A stretch of 64,000 nt of DNA from Neisseria subflava (GCF_024205705.1 NZ_CP073115.1:248001-312000); one strand, 5' to 3'; positions 16,976 through 25,512 are shown, counted from the first letter of the stretch. Notes: generated by a model from the sequence alone, not told the origin. A program made the numbers and translations.

Positions 16976-17626
16976 ATGTGGGACATTGTTTTTGAACACA
17001 AAGATTTTGTGGTCATTAATAAGCCTTGCGGCGTATCGGTGCACAGCGAATCGGAAGGGGATGTTTGCCTGACCGCTTCGCTGGCGCAGCAACTCGGCGT
17101 TGAACGCGTGTGGCTGGCTCACCGTTTGGATAAAGCCACCAGCGGCCTGTTGCTGTTTGCGCTCAACCGCGACAGCGCGGCCGCTTTGTCGGCACAGTTT
17201 GCTGAGAAAACCATGCGTAAAACTTATTTGGCACTCGGTACGCACAAGCCGGCGAAAAAGCAGGGCTGGGTGAAAGGCGGTATGGCGCGTTCGCGGCGCG
17301 GTACATGGAAGCTGACGCGAGACGAGGATAATTTTGCCGTTACCCGTTTCAGCAGCCAAAGCCTGAAGCCCGGTTTGCGCCTGTTTGTGTTGCAACCGTT
17401 TACCGGCAAAACCCATCAGCTGCGCGTGGCCATGAAAAGCATAGGCAGTCCGATTTTGGGCGATACGCTGTATGGCGGCGATGAGGCGGGACATCTGTTT
17501 TTGCACGCTTGGCGTTTGGTTTTCGACTATCGCGGCGAGCATTTCGATATTCGGGTTGCGCCTGATAAAACATGGCCGTCTGAAATCGATTTGTCGGCGT
17601 GCTTGGGCTCGGATGAGTTCGAATAG
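16976..17626 (+). CDS. RluA family pseudouridine synthase
   Basis: A 216-aa pseudouridine synthase with the catalytic signature AHRLDKATSG (Asp near residue 49) and the later GKTHQLRVAMKSIGSPILGD motif. It lacks an N-terminal S4 domain, so it is a compact RluA/TruC-like enzyme that isomerises uridine in rRNA or tRNA; the target base is unknown. It starts one base after the mntX stop, within the trailing A of the DUS, so the two are probably translationally coupled and under the same Mn-responsive leader. A DUS terminator follows. Confidence 0.9.
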   Translation: MWDIVFEHKDFVVINKPCGVSVHSESEGDVCLTASLAQQLGVERVWLAHRLDKATSGLLLFALNRDSAAALSAQFAEKTMRKTYLALGTHKPAKKQGWVKGGMARSRRGTWKLTRDEDNFAVTRFSSQSLKPGLRLFVLQPFTGKTHQLRVAMKSIGSPILGDTLYGGDEAGHLFLHAWRLVFDYRGEHFDIRVAPDKTWPSEIDLSACLGSDEFE

Positions 17627-17650
17627 AAGCAGTGAAATTTTTTATATATT

Positions 17651-17687
17651 GAAAAGGCCGTCTGAAAATTGTTCAGACGGCCTTTTG
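17651..17687 (+). terminator. Inverted DUS terminator between convergent genes
   Basis: A tight inverted DUS pair with T runs on both sides, between the pseudouridine synthase gene and metR, which converge here. Confidence 0.85.
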
Positions 17688-17699
17688 ATTGTTTCAAGT

Positions 17700-18626
17700 T
17701 TACATTTCCAATTCGCTCAAACCCGGCAAGTCGGCAAAACAGCGGTCATGCGTGATTTGGCAGAAGTTGTCCAGATAGCCTTTGTTGGCATCTTCCGTAC
17801 GAATGGCGGCATAAAGTTTGCTTTGCAGGCCGTCTGAAGTAATTTTGCGGTGGACGACGTAGCCTTTTTCCAGATATGGCATGACCGTCCAATAGGGCAG
17901 GGCGGCAATGCCGCGTTTGCTGGCAACTAATTGAATAATGGCAATGGTCAGCTCGCTGTGGCGGCGCGACGGATTAATGCCTTTGGGCAGCAGCACTTTT
18001 TTGGGCAAATCCAGCATTTCGTCGGGGACGGGATAAGTAATCAGGGTTTCGTCGATAAAGTCTTCGGCTTCCCAAACGTCTTTGTCGGCAAGCGGGTGGT
18101 CTTCTGCGCAGATGCCGACCATTTCATAAGCAAATAGAGGGCGGTAGCTGATGCCGTTGAGCGGTTCGGCTTCGGAAACGATGGCAAGGTCGGCGCGGTG
18201 TTGCAGCAGCAGCCCGACCGGATCGGCTTGGAAACCGGAAACGATGTCCAATTCAACTTGCGGCCATAAGGGGCGGAACTCACCCATGGCAGGCATCAGC
18301 CAGTCGAAGCAGGTGTGGCATTCGACGGCAAGCCTGAGTTCGCCCGCTTCGCCTTCGATAATCCGCACCAAATCACGTTCGGCGGCGGCAACCTGCGGCA
18401 ACAGCTCGCGCGCCAGTTGCAATAGGCGCATACCGGCAGGCGTGAAGCGCAAAGGTGTGGATTTACGTTCAAACAACGGCGTTTCGTAATAATTTTCCAA
18501 GGCGCGGATTTGGTGTGATAGGGCGGATTGGGTCAGGAAAACCCGTTTGGCGGCAAGGGAAACGCTGCCGGTTTCTTCTAAAGCCAGCAAGGTTTTGAGA
18601 TGACGCAATTCGATAATAGAGTCCAT
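17700..18626 (-). CDS. metR: LysR-type transcriptional regulator MetR
   Basis: A 308-aa LysR-family activator. Residues 7-65 form the helix-turn-helix (LRHLKTLLALEETGSVSLAA, then TQSALSHQIRALE), with RFTPAG closing the domain. The effector domain has the MetR-like features AVECHTCFDWLMPAM, LFAYEMVGICAEDHPL and RGIAALPYW, which align well from memory with E. coli MetR. MetR uses homocysteine as coactivator for metE/metH. The start MDSIIELRHLK is the only good one. It is divergent from the Nif3-like gene. A DUS of the variant AGGTCGTCTGAA lies just upstream. Confidence 0.9.
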   Translation of the reverse strand: MDSIIELRHLKTLLALEETGSVSLAAKRVFLTQSALSHQIRALENYYETPLFERKSTPLRFTPAGMRLLQLARELLPQVAAAERDLVRIIEGEAGELRLAVECHTCFDWLMPAMGEFRPLWPQVELDIVSGFQADPVGLLLQHRADLAIVSEAEPLNGISYRPLFAYEMVGICAEDHPLADKDVWEAEDFIDETLITYPVPDEMLDLPKKVLLPKGINPSRRHSELTIAIIQLVASKRGIAALPYWTVMPYLEKGYVVHRKITSDGLQSKLYAAIRTEDANKGYLDNFCQITHDRCFADLPGLSELEM

Positions 18627-18801
18627 GTGTTTTCAGACGACCTGTGGGTAAGGTGGGGTATATTAAAATAATTCATGATGATGTGCAAATGATTAATGTT
18701 GGGAATGATTGCTGAAATCGGAATGTAAGAATTTGAGGCATAAACAGATTTTGCGGTTAGAATGCGAAGCTGTTTTTGAAGATAGATATAAGGAGCGGAA
18801 T

Positions 18802-19551
18802 ATGGCTTTACGCCGCGAAATTCTGGCTTGGTGCGATGAGACATTGCAGGTCGGGCTGTTTAAGGACTATGCGCCCAACGGTTTGCAGGTCGAAGGCAAA
18901 GAAGAAATTGCCAAAATCGCCACTTCGGTTACCGCCAGCAAAGCTGCAATCGATTTTGCCGTAGCGCAGGGAGCGGATCTGCTTTTGGTCCACCACGGTA
19001 TGTTTTGGAAAAGCGAGCCTGTCACGATTACCGGTTGGAAAAAAGCACGCATTGAAACCTTGCTGCAACACCAAATCAATATGGCAGGCTACCACCTGCC
19101 GCTGGATGCGCACCCGCAATTAGGCAATAACGCACAGTTGGCCGAGAAACTCGATTGGGTGCTCGAAAAACAATTCGGCGAGCAAAACCTGTTGAATACA
19201 GGCCGTCTGAAAACCACGCAAACGCTGGCGCAGTTGTCTGAACGCATTGAGGCGGTATTCGGCCGCAAGCCGACCGTTATCGGTGATTTTGAACGCGAAA
19301 TCAAACGTATTGCCTGGTGCAGCGGCGGTGCGCAGGGGTTTTTTCAGACGGCCGTAGACGAAGGTGTCGATGCATATCTGACCGGTGAAATTTCCGAAGC
19401 GCAATATCATCTTGCCAATGAAACGGGTGTGGCGTTTATCAGTGCCGGCCATCATGCGACAGAACGCTACGGCGTACGTGCCTTAGGCGATGCCGTGGCA
19501 GAAAAATTCGGTATCGAAGTGGTTCACTTTGATGAAAACAACCCTGCCTGA
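18802..19551 (+). CDS. Nif3-like dinuclear metal centre protein
   Basis: A 249-aa member of the YbgI/Nif3 family, hexameric ring proteins with a two-metal site and an unsettled physiological role (GTP cyclohydrolase I type 2-like in annotations). Metal-ligand motifs are present: LLLVHHGMFW, the PLDAHPQLGN segment and EISEAQYHLANETG ... ISAGHHATERYG. The frame is open from 18709, but ATG 18802 with AAGGAGCGG just upstream gives the family start MALRREILAW. Two DUS lie inside the coding region and encode GRLK and FQTA peptides. Confidence 0.9.
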   Translation: MALRREILAWCDETLQVGLFKDYAPNGLQVEGKEEIAKIATSVTASKAAIDFAVAQGADLLLVHHGMFWKSEPVTITGWKKARIETLLQHQINMAGYHLPLDAHPQLGNNAQLAEKLDWVLEKQFGEQNLLNTGRLKTTQTLAQLSERIEAVFGRKPTVIGDFEREIKRIAWCSGGAQGFFQTAVDEGVDAYLTGEISEAQYHLANETGVAFISAGHHATERYGVRALGDAVAEKFGIEVVHFDENNPA

Positions 19552-19596
19552 GTATTGAGCAATATCATAAAACTTTACCTTATTTTAAATAATGCT

Positions 19597-19624
19597 TTGA
19601 GTATTACAACAAACTAGGTAGAAT
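19597..19624 (+). promoter_or_regulatory. Predicted petABC promoter
   Basis: TTGAGT at 19597-19602 and TAGAAT at 19619-19624 with a 16-bp spacer, 50 bp upstream of the petA start. This is the only sigma70-like pair I see in this gap. Confidence 0.5.
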
Positions 19625-19673
19625 TACGCTGTTTAATGGCTCGGTATTCCCAAAATTTTAGGACGACTGAATA

Positions 19674-20255
19674 ATGGATAATCAAGAAATCAACAACGGT
19701 CGCCGCCGTTTCCTGACACTGGCTACTTGCGGTGCAGGCGGTGTGGCGGCTCTGGGCGTAGCTACGCCTTTCGTGGCCAGCTTCTTCCCATCGGAGAAAG
19801 CTAAGGCTGCCGGTGCTGCTGTCGAAGTAGATGTCAGCAAAATCGAAGCAGGCCAAATGCTGACTGCCGAATGGCAGGGTAAACCGATTTGGCTGGTCAA
19901 TCGCACAGATCAACAGCTCAAAGACTTGAAAAGTTTGGATGGCGCAGTTACGGACCCTAATTCCGAAGTGGATCAGCAACCGGAATACGCTAAAAACGAG
20001 CACCGTTCGATCAAGCCGAACCTCCTCGTTGCTATCGGTATCTGTACCCACCTGGGTTGCTCTCCGACTTACCGTCCCGACATTGCTCCCGCCGACTTGG
20101 GTGCAGATTGGAAAGGCGGTTTCTTCTGCCCTTGCCACGGTTCGAAATTCGACATTGCAGGCCGAGTATACAAAGGTGTTCCTGCACCGACCAACTTGGT
20201 TGTACCGCCTTACAAATATCTGAGCGATACAACTGTTTTGGTGGGCGAAGACTAA
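19674..20255 (+). CDS. petA: Ubiquinol-cytochrome c reductase Rieske Fe-S subunit PetA
   Basis: The Rieske subunit of the cytochrome bc1 complex takes one electron from ubiquinol and passes it to cytochrome c1. The 193-aa protein begins with a twin-arginine-type anchor (GRRRFLTLATCGAGG), then the soluble domain with the 2Fe-2S ligand motifs CTHLGC and CPCHGS. It is the first gene of petABC, with petB 18 bp downstream. Confidence 0.97.
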   Translation: MDNQEINNGRRRFLTLATCGAGGVAALGVATPFVASFFPSEKAKAAGAAVEVDVSKIEAGQMLTAEWQGKPIWLVNRTDQQLKDLKSLDGAVTDPNSEVDQQPEYAKNEHRSIKPNLLVAIGICTHLGCSPTYRPDIAPADLGADWKGGFFCPCHGSKFDIAGRVYKGVPAPTNLVVPPYKYLSDTTVLVGED

Positions 20256-20273
20256 AAATAAGGAACGATAATT

Positions 20274-21623
20274 ATGGCAAACCAAACCAATAGCAAAGCA
20301 AAAGCATTGTTAGGCTGGATGGACGCTCGCTTCCCTCTGTCTAAAATGTGGAATGAGCATTTGGCTCAATACTATGCGCCGAAGAACTTCAACTTCTGGT
20401 ATTACTTCGGCTCTTTGGCTCTGCTTGTCCTTGTAATTCAAATCGTCAGCGGTATTTTCCTGACCATGAACTACAAACCGGACGGCAACCTTAACGCCTA
20501 CCATCTGCCTGCTGCCTTTACCGCAGTAGAGTACATCATGCGCGACGTGTCCGGCGGCTGGATTATCCGCTACATGCACTCCACCGGCGCATCTTTCTTC
20601 TTCATTGTCGTTTATCTGCACATGTTCCGTGGTCTGATTTACGGTTCGTACAAAAAACCTCGTGAATTGGTGTGGATTTTCGGTTCCCTGATTTTCTTGG
20701 CATTGATGGCAGAAGCCTTTATGGGTTACCTGTTGCCTTGGGGTCAAATGTCCTTCTGGGGTGCGCAGGTAATTATTAACCTGTTCTCTGCCATCCCTGT
20801 TATCGGTCCTGATTTGTCCACTTGGATCCGCGGTGACTTCAACGTTTCCGACGTTACTCTGAACCGCTTCTTCGCCCTGCACGTTATCGCAGTACCTCTA
20901 GTATTGCTCGGCTTGGTTGTGGCTCACATCATCGCCCTGCACGAAGTGGGTTCTAACAACCCTGATGGCGTTGAAATCAAGAAAAACAAAGACGAAAACG
21001 GTATTCCACGCGATGGTATCCCATTCCATCCTTACTACACCGTTAAAGACATCTTGGGTGTTGTTGTATTCCTGATTGTCTTCTGTTCTGTGTTGTTCTT
21101 TGCACCTGAAGGCGGCGGTTACTTCTTGGAAGCGCCAAACTTCGATGCAGCAAATGCGCTGAAAACACCTCCTCACATTGCGCCGGTATGGTACTTCACT
21201 CCGTTCTACGCAATTTTGCGTGCGATTCCTTCCTTTGCCGGTACTCAGGTATGGGGTGTAATCGGTATGGGTGCAGCAGTTGTCCTGATCGCCTTGTTGC
21301 CTTGGTTGGATAAAGGCGAGGTTAAATCTGTCCGCTATCGCGGCCCAATCTTCAAAACTGCGTTGGTTCTGTTCATCATTGCCTTCATCGGTTTGGGTAT
21401 TTTGGGTGCAATGGTAGCAACTGATACTCGTACTTTGGTTGCACGTATCCTGTCTTTCGTCTACTTTGCATTCTTCCTGGGTATGCCGTTCTATACCAAA
21501 CTGGATACCAACAAACCAGTTCCTGAACGCGTAACCATGAGCACTACTAAACAAAAAATTATGTTCTTTGTTTACGTCGGTATTACCGTTGTCGGTGCTT
21601 ACTTGTTTGCAACCAATATCTGA
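20274..21623 (+). CDS. petB: Cytochrome b subunit of bc1 complex PetB
   Basis: A 449-aa integral membrane subunit with two b haems and the quinol oxidation and quinone reduction sites. Haem-ligand histidine pairs occur in RYMHSTGASFFFIVVYLHMF and in FALHVIAV ... LVVAHIIALHEVG. The Qo-site motif reads PVWY (IAPVWYFTPFYA) instead of the common PEWY, a variant I believe is known in beta- and gammaproteobacteria. The length matches fused full-size bacterial cytochrome b. The stop overlaps an upstream in-frame ATG of petC (ATGA), suggesting coupling. Confidence 0.97.
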   Translation: MANQTNSKAKALLGWMDARFPLSKMWNEHLAQYYAPKNFNFWYYFGSLALLVLVIQIVSGIFLTMNYKPDGNLNAYHLPAAFTAVEYIMRDVSGGWIIRYMHSTGASFFFIVVYLHMFRGLIYGSYKKPRELVWIFGSLIFLALMAEAFMGYLLPWGQMSFWGAQVIINLFSAIPVIGPDLSTWIRGDFNVSDVTLNRFFALHVIAVPLVLLGLVVAHIIALHEVGSNNPDGVEIKKNKDENGIPRDGIPFHPYYTVKDILGVVVFLIVFCSVLFFAPEGGGYFLEAPNFDAANALKTPPHIAPVWYFTPFYAILRAIPSFAGTQVWGVIGMGAAVVLIALLPWLDKGEVKSVRYRGPIFKTALVLFIIAFIGLGILGAMVATDTRTLVARILSFVYFAFFLGMPFYTKLDTNKPVPERVTMSTTKQKIMFFVYVGITVVGAYLFATNI

Positions 21624-21637
21624 TGAGGGCAGCGAAA

Positions 21638-22423
21638 ATGAAACAAACTCTGAAAAACTGGTTTGCTGCCTTATTGCTGGCAGTGCCTATGAGTGCAGCC
21701 GTCGCCAGCGGCGGCGGACACTACGAAAAAGTCGATATCGACCTGCGTGACCAAGTCAGTCTGCAGCACGGTGCGCAAATCTTTACAAACTACTGTTTGT
21801 CTTGCCACTCTGCAAGCGGTATGCGCTTCAACCGTCTGAAAGATATTGGTTTGACTGAAGATGAAATCAAGAAAAACCTGATGTTCACAACAGACAACGT
21901 TGGTGACGTCATGGTAGCGGCAATGGATCCGAAAGATGCCTCCAAATGGTTGGGTGCGCCTCCGCCGGATTTGACCCTGATCGCACGTTCTAAAGGTGCA
22001 GACTACCTGTACGCCTATATGCGCGGCTTCTATAAAGACCCAACTCGTCCGACCGGTTGGAACAATACTGTTTTGGCCGGCGCGAGTATGCCTCACCCAT
22101 TGTGGGAGCAACAAGGTGTTCAGGCTGTTGAGTTGGATGCCAAAGGTCAGCCCGTTATGATTAAAGACGAGCATGGCAACCTGACTCCTAAGCTGTATTG
22201 GGAATCTACCGGTCTGCACAGCCGTCGCCTGCCTAACGGTAAAGTGATCCAAAAAGAGTACGATACTTATGTACGCGATTTGGTGAACTACTTGGTGTAC
22301 ATGGGTGAGCCTGCTCAGTTGCAACGCCACCGCATCGGCTACATGGTTCTAGCATTCCTGTTTGCGGTAATGCTGCCATTGGCTTACTTCCTGAAAAAAG
22401 AATTCTGGAAAGACGTTCACTAA
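21638..22423 (+). CDS. petC: Cytochrome c1 PetC
   Basis: A 261-aa periplasmic cytochrome c1 anchored by a C-terminal helix (IGYMVLAFLFAVMLPLAYFL). A cleavable signal peptide precedes GGGHYEKVDIDLRD. The haem motif CLSCH is near residue 52 (NYCLSCHSASGMRFNRL), and the axial Met lies in GASMPHPLWE. The frame opens at 21623, overlapping the petB stop, but ATG 21638 gives the better signal peptide. A strong non-DUS terminator ends the operon. Confidence 0.96.
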   Translation: MKQTLKNWFAALLLAVPMSAAVASGGGHYEKVDIDLRDQVSLQHGAQIFTNYCLSCHSASGMRFNRLKDIGLTEDEIKKNLMFTTDNVGDVMVAAMDPKDASKWLGAPPPDLTLIARSKGADYLYAYMRGFYKDPTRPTGWNNTVLAGASMPHPLWEQQGVQAVELDAKGQPVMIKDEHGNLTPKLYWESTGLHSRRLPNGKVIQKEYDTYVRDLVNYLVYMGEPAQLQRHRIGYMVLAFLFAVMLPLAYFLKKEFWKDVH

Positions 22424-22435
22424 TTCTTTTGAATC

Positions 22436-22470
22436 AAAAAGGCAAACCTGTTTCAGGTTTGCCTTTTTTG
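22436..22470 (+). terminator. Intrinsic terminator of petABC
   Basis: AAAAAGGCAAACCTG and its complement CAGGTTTGCCTTTTTT form a 15-bp stem with a tiny loop and a T run, 13 bp past the petC stop. It is one of the few terminators here not built from DUS. Confidence 0.9.
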
Positions 22471-22570
22471 TTTGTGAAATTGTTTTATGCAGAAATAATG
22501 TAAATTTTAAAATTACTTAATATAAACAATGTAATATATGAAATTTCTGGATTAAGTGTTTGAAATTATG

Positions 22571-22576
22571 TATAAT
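22571..22576 (+). promoter_or_regulatory. Predicted -10 element of sspAB
   Basis: A perfect TATAAT, 60 bp upstream of sspA, in an AT-rich gap. The -35 is weak. A DUS lies between it and the gene. Confidence 0.45.
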
Positions 22577-22637
22577 TCTGTCTGAATTTTTATAAGGCTT
22601 AAGGCCGTCTGAAAAGATTTATCAGGAGTAAAAGATT

Positions 22638-23243
22638 ATGATGACATTGTATTCAGGTATTACTTGTCCATTCAGCCAGCGCTGCCGTTTTGTGCTGTAC
22701 GAAAAAGGCATGGATTTTGAAATCAAAGATGTGGACGTGTTCAATAAACCTGAAGACTTGGCTTTGATGAATCCGTATAACCAAGTACCGGTTCTGGTTG
22801 AGCGTGATTTGATTTTGCACGAATCAAACATCATCAACGAATACATTGACGAGCGTTTCCCTCATCCTCAGTTGATGCCGGGTGATCCTGTTATGCGCGG
22901 TCGCGGCCGTTTGGTACTGTACCGTATGGAAAAAGAATTGTTCAGCTTGGTGCAAGTGTTGGAAAACCCTGAATCTACCAATAAAGAACAAGCTAAAGCG
23001 CGTGAAGCCATTGGCAATGGTTTGACACTGTTGGCACCGTCTTTTACTAAAAACAAATATATCTTGGGCGACGACTTTTCCATGATTGATGTTGCCTTGT
23101 CTCCGCTGTTGTGGCGTTTGGACTATTACGACATCAAACTGGGTAAATCTGCTGCGCCTTTGCTGAAGTACGCCGAGCGTATTTTCCAACGCGAAGCCTT
23201 TATTGAAGCATTGACGCCGGCTGAAAAAGCCATGCGCCGTTAA
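22638..23243 (+). CDS. sspA: Stringent starvation protein A (GST fold)
   Basis: SspA binds RNA polymerase and modulates sigma70 promoters in stress. The 201-aa product has a glutathione-S-transferase fold: MMTLYSGITCPFSQRCRFVL, a thioredoxin-like start with CPFSQRC, then NPYNQVPVLVERD and HESNIINEYIDERFPHPQLM. Two ATGs stand at the start. sspB follows after 11 bp, the standard operon order. The surface PHP residues (in ERFPHPQ), important for polymerase binding in E. coli, are present. Confidence 0.95.
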   Translation: MMTLYSGITCPFSQRCRFVLYEKGMDFEIKDVDVFNKPEDLALMNPYNQVPVLVERDLILHESNIINEYIDERFPHPQLMPGDPVMRGRGRLVLYRMEKELFSLVQVLENPESTNKEQAKAREAIGNGLTLLAPSFTKNKYILGDDFSMIDVALSPLLWRLDYYDIKLGKSAAPLLKYAERIFQREAFIEALTPAEKAMRR

Positions 23244-23254
23244 AGGACGGATCT

Positions 23255-23659
23255 ATGGCAACTTCAACCAAACCGTATTTGTTGCGTGCTTTGTATGAAT
23301 GGTGTTTGGATAATAACCAAACACCGCATATCGTGGCTTGGGTAAATGAACATACCCGTGTGCCGATGCAGTATGTACGCGACAATGAGATTGTTTTAAA
23401 TATTGGCCCTACTGCCAGCCATAACTTGAATATCGACAACGAGTGGGTCAATTTTTCTGCACGCTTTTCCGGCGTAGCGCACGAGATTTGGATTCCGGTC
23501 GGTCATATTGTCAGTATATTTGGCCGCGAAAGTGGAGAGGGTATGGGGTTTGAGGTAGAACCATATCAGCCTGCTTCTATCGAAGCTGCAGTGGCTGAAG
23601 ATAAAAAAGCTGAATCTGCGGAAGAAAAACCGAAAAAAGTATTGAAGCTTGTGAAGTAA
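23255..23659 (+). CDS. sspB: ClpXP protease specificity-enhancing factor SspB
   Basis: SspB tethers ssrA-tagged proteins to ClpX for degradation. The 134-aa protein has the family N-terminus (TKPYLLRALYEWCLDNNQTP), the beta core with LNIGPTASHNLNIDNEW and FSARFSGV, and a flexible acidic tail that ends in a short basic ClpX-binding-like peptide (KPKKVLKLVK). It is in an operon with sspA and is followed by a DUS terminator. Confidence 0.95.
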   Translation: MATSTKPYLLRALYEWCLDNNQTPHIVAWVNEHTRVPMQYVRDNEIVLNIGPTASHNLNIDNEWVNFSARFSGVAHEIWIPVGHIVSIFGRESGEGMGFEVEPYQPASIEAAVAEDKKAESAEEKPKKVLKLVK

Positions 23660-23667
23660 TTAAAGAT

Positions 23668-23701
23668 AAAAGGCCGTCTGAAATGTTTCAGACGGCCTTT
23701 A
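23668..23701 (+). terminator. Inverted DUS terminator of sspAB
   Basis: A tight inverted AG-DUS pair with a T run right after sspB. Confidence 0.88.
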
Positions 23702-23760
23702 TTGATTAGGTATTGAAATGGCAAAATTAATGAGCAATCAGTTATTAATTAAGCCAAACA

Positions 23761-23791
23761 AAAAAGCTCTTGCGTTTAACAAGAGCTTTTT
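23761..23791 (-). terminator. Terminator of the tRNA pair
   Basis: AAAAAGCTCTTG and CAAGAGCTTTTT form a 12-bp stem immediately downstream of the tRNA-Ala 3' end on the minus strand. The T run lies on the correct side for leftward transcription. Confidence 0.85.
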
Positions 23792-23797
23792 GTTTAG

Positions 23798-23873
<76 letters not shown>

Positions 23874-23879
23874 GAAATT

Positions 23880-23956
23880 TGGTGGCGAATCAGGGACTCG
23901 AACCCCGGACACAAGGATTATGATTCCTCTGCTCTAACCGACTGAGCTAATTCGCC
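23880..23956 (-). tRNA. tRNA-Met (anticodon CAT)
   Basis: The reverse complement folds as a 77-nt tRNA: acceptor GGCGAAT/ATTCGCC, anticodon stem GAGGA/TCCTT (with one G-T pair) and loop ATCATAA (anticodon CAT), a GGTTCGAGTC T-arm and encoded CCA. The acceptor start with a paired first base rules out initiator tRNA. The overall sequence matches the elongator Met type of betaproteobacteria; a lysidine-modified Ile2 tRNA is the alternative. Confidence 0.9.
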
Positions 23957-24062
23957 GTTTCGTGAAGTCGCTATTATAGTTTTTTTTGAATATTTGGCAA
24001 GCGCTAATTTTGGTTTTTTTTATTTCTTATTGTTTTTAAAAAATAAAAAGTAGGTTGTCAGG

Positions 24063-25212
24063 CTATAGCTTATGGCAAATATCGCCGTGGCTAAAGCCTG
24101 CCCAGTCGATATCGATGTTTTTGCCAAAAGCGATCACTTTAAAAAGTTCGCCCATTTCATGCTGATGTATCAGTTTCTGTACTGCGGCGGCTGCTTGGAT
24201 GTATTCAACTGAATCTGGGCTGCCGATTTGTGCCAGCAAATCGGTGATGCCGAGATTGAGCAGGAAATAAGATTGGGGCAGGTAGCCGATTAAGTCCAAA
24301 CCTGATTCTATGCCGGCGCGTGCAATATCGGTGAAATTGACATGTGCAGTCAGATCGGTCAGGCCGATGTTGAAAAATGGGTCATGGATGGTGTGGTGGC
24401 GATAGTGGCCGATAAATGTGCCTTCTTTGCGTTGCGGATGGTAATACTGGGCGGCGTCGAAGCCGTAATCGATAAATATCATACCGCCGCGCTGCAATTT
24501 GGCGGCCAGGGTTTGGATAAAGGCATATTGTGCAGGATGTAGCTCGCTTGTGTATGAATGGAGGGGAGGGAGGTACAAGGAGGCTGTTTGTATCAGTTCG
24601 GCTTGGGTCAATGGTCTGATGGCTTCGATTAGCTCGTCATTCTCTAGGCTCACGCCGATTTGTTGAAACCCTTCATCTTGATAAATAAAGCGTTCAACCG
24701 GCATGGCATCCAATACTTCGTTGCCGATGATGATGCCGTCAAAGTGTTCGGGTAATGTGGTGAGGTGGATGACTTTTGTGGCTGCTTCGGGGAAGTATGT
24801 TCAAGAATATGTTGGCGTTGTCTCTCTGCAAGCTCTGCTGATAGTTCGATAATATAGTAATGATTTAGGCCGTCTGAAAGGTTTTGCAAGAGTGTGGCAG
24901 CGAGATGACCTGTACCTGCACCAAATTCATAGATATTGCCTGCTGTTTGCGGCAGTAATTCGGCAAGTTGTTTGGCAAGGGTTTGTCCGAATAGGGGGAG
25001 AGGGTGGGGGCGGTAATGAAGTCGCCGTCCGTACCGATTTTATGGCTGCCTCCGCTGTAATAGCCGTATTGAGGTGTGTAAAGGGCAAGCTCCATAAAAC
25101 GGGAGAAGGGTATCCAGTTTTGATGTTGTTCAATTTCGTTTTTTATAAGCTTGGTCAGGTGTGCTGAAGAGGCTTGTGCATCAGGGGAAGGAAGGGGGAG
25201 TTGAGGCTTCAT
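24063..25212 (-). pseudogene. MidA/DUF185-type SAM-dependent methyltransferase, two frameshifts
   Basis: Three overlapping frames together encode a MidA/NDUFAF7-like methyltransferase. It starts at ATG 25212 with MKPQLPLPSPDAQ and continues with FSRFMELALYTPQYGYY and the GTDGDFITAP signature. The frame breaks at the G run 24994-24998 (five, six expected). The middle piece reads LFGQTLAKQLAELL, then EFGAGTGHLA (SAM motif I). It breaks again at the G run 24789-24792 (four, five expected), and the last frame (GNEVLDAMPVERF onward) reaches 24063. Adding one base at each run gives a clean 383-aa protein of normal length. The gene is broken as sequenced. Confidence 0.88.
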
Positions 25213-25290
25213 GACTGTTAGATAATGTAAAAAAATTGAATTTGTTCGTATATTATAGCTCCTTATGAGAGGGGTGGTAATTGAGTATAA

Positions 25291-25342
25291 AAATACTATA
25301 TGTAGTATTTTTATACTATGAATAATACTACATATAGTATTT
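25291..25342. repeat. Nested AT-rich inverted repeat between midA and mraZ
   Basis: Perfect 19-bp arms (25291-25309 and 25324-25342) around a 14-nt loop. Each arm is itself nearly palindromic (ATACTA-TATG-TAGTAT), and the loop contains a further ATACTAT. There is no DUS and no T run. It lies upstream of the midA-like gene and the mraZ promoter. Apart from this, the 401-bp gap 25213-25613 holds only the mraZ promoter and operator. Confidence 0.75.
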
Positions 25343-25446
25343 AATGCTAAACGATACACTTAATAAACCCATATGTCATGCATCATTATATATATAAGAT
25401 ATTGAATTTAAAGTGTTTAGTGTTTTATTTCAGATAAGAAACGGAT

Positions 25447-25512
25447 TTGACCTGATTGCCAAAATTTCTTATAGTGTCGGTTAGTGGGGCATAGTGGGTG
25501 AAAGTGGTTACT
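25447..25512 (+). promoter_or_regulatory. dcw cluster promoter with MraZ operator repeats
   Basis: TTGACC (25447-25452), a 17-bp spacer and TATAGT (25470-25475) make a near-consensus sigma70 promoter. Four AGTG repeats start at 25473, 25483, 25493 and 25503, exactly 10 bp apart, three of them AGTGG. They overlap the -10 and the start region. MraZ is known to repress its own promoter by binding TGGG-like repeats spaced by one helical turn, so this is almost certainly its operator. The leader to the mraZ start is about 130 nt. Confidence 0.85.

Noticed and set aside
23880..23956. Initiator tRNA-Met or Ile2 tRNA
   Set aside because: The paired first acceptor base excludes an initiator; the overall sequence fits elongator Met better than Ile2, which is kept as a minor alternative.
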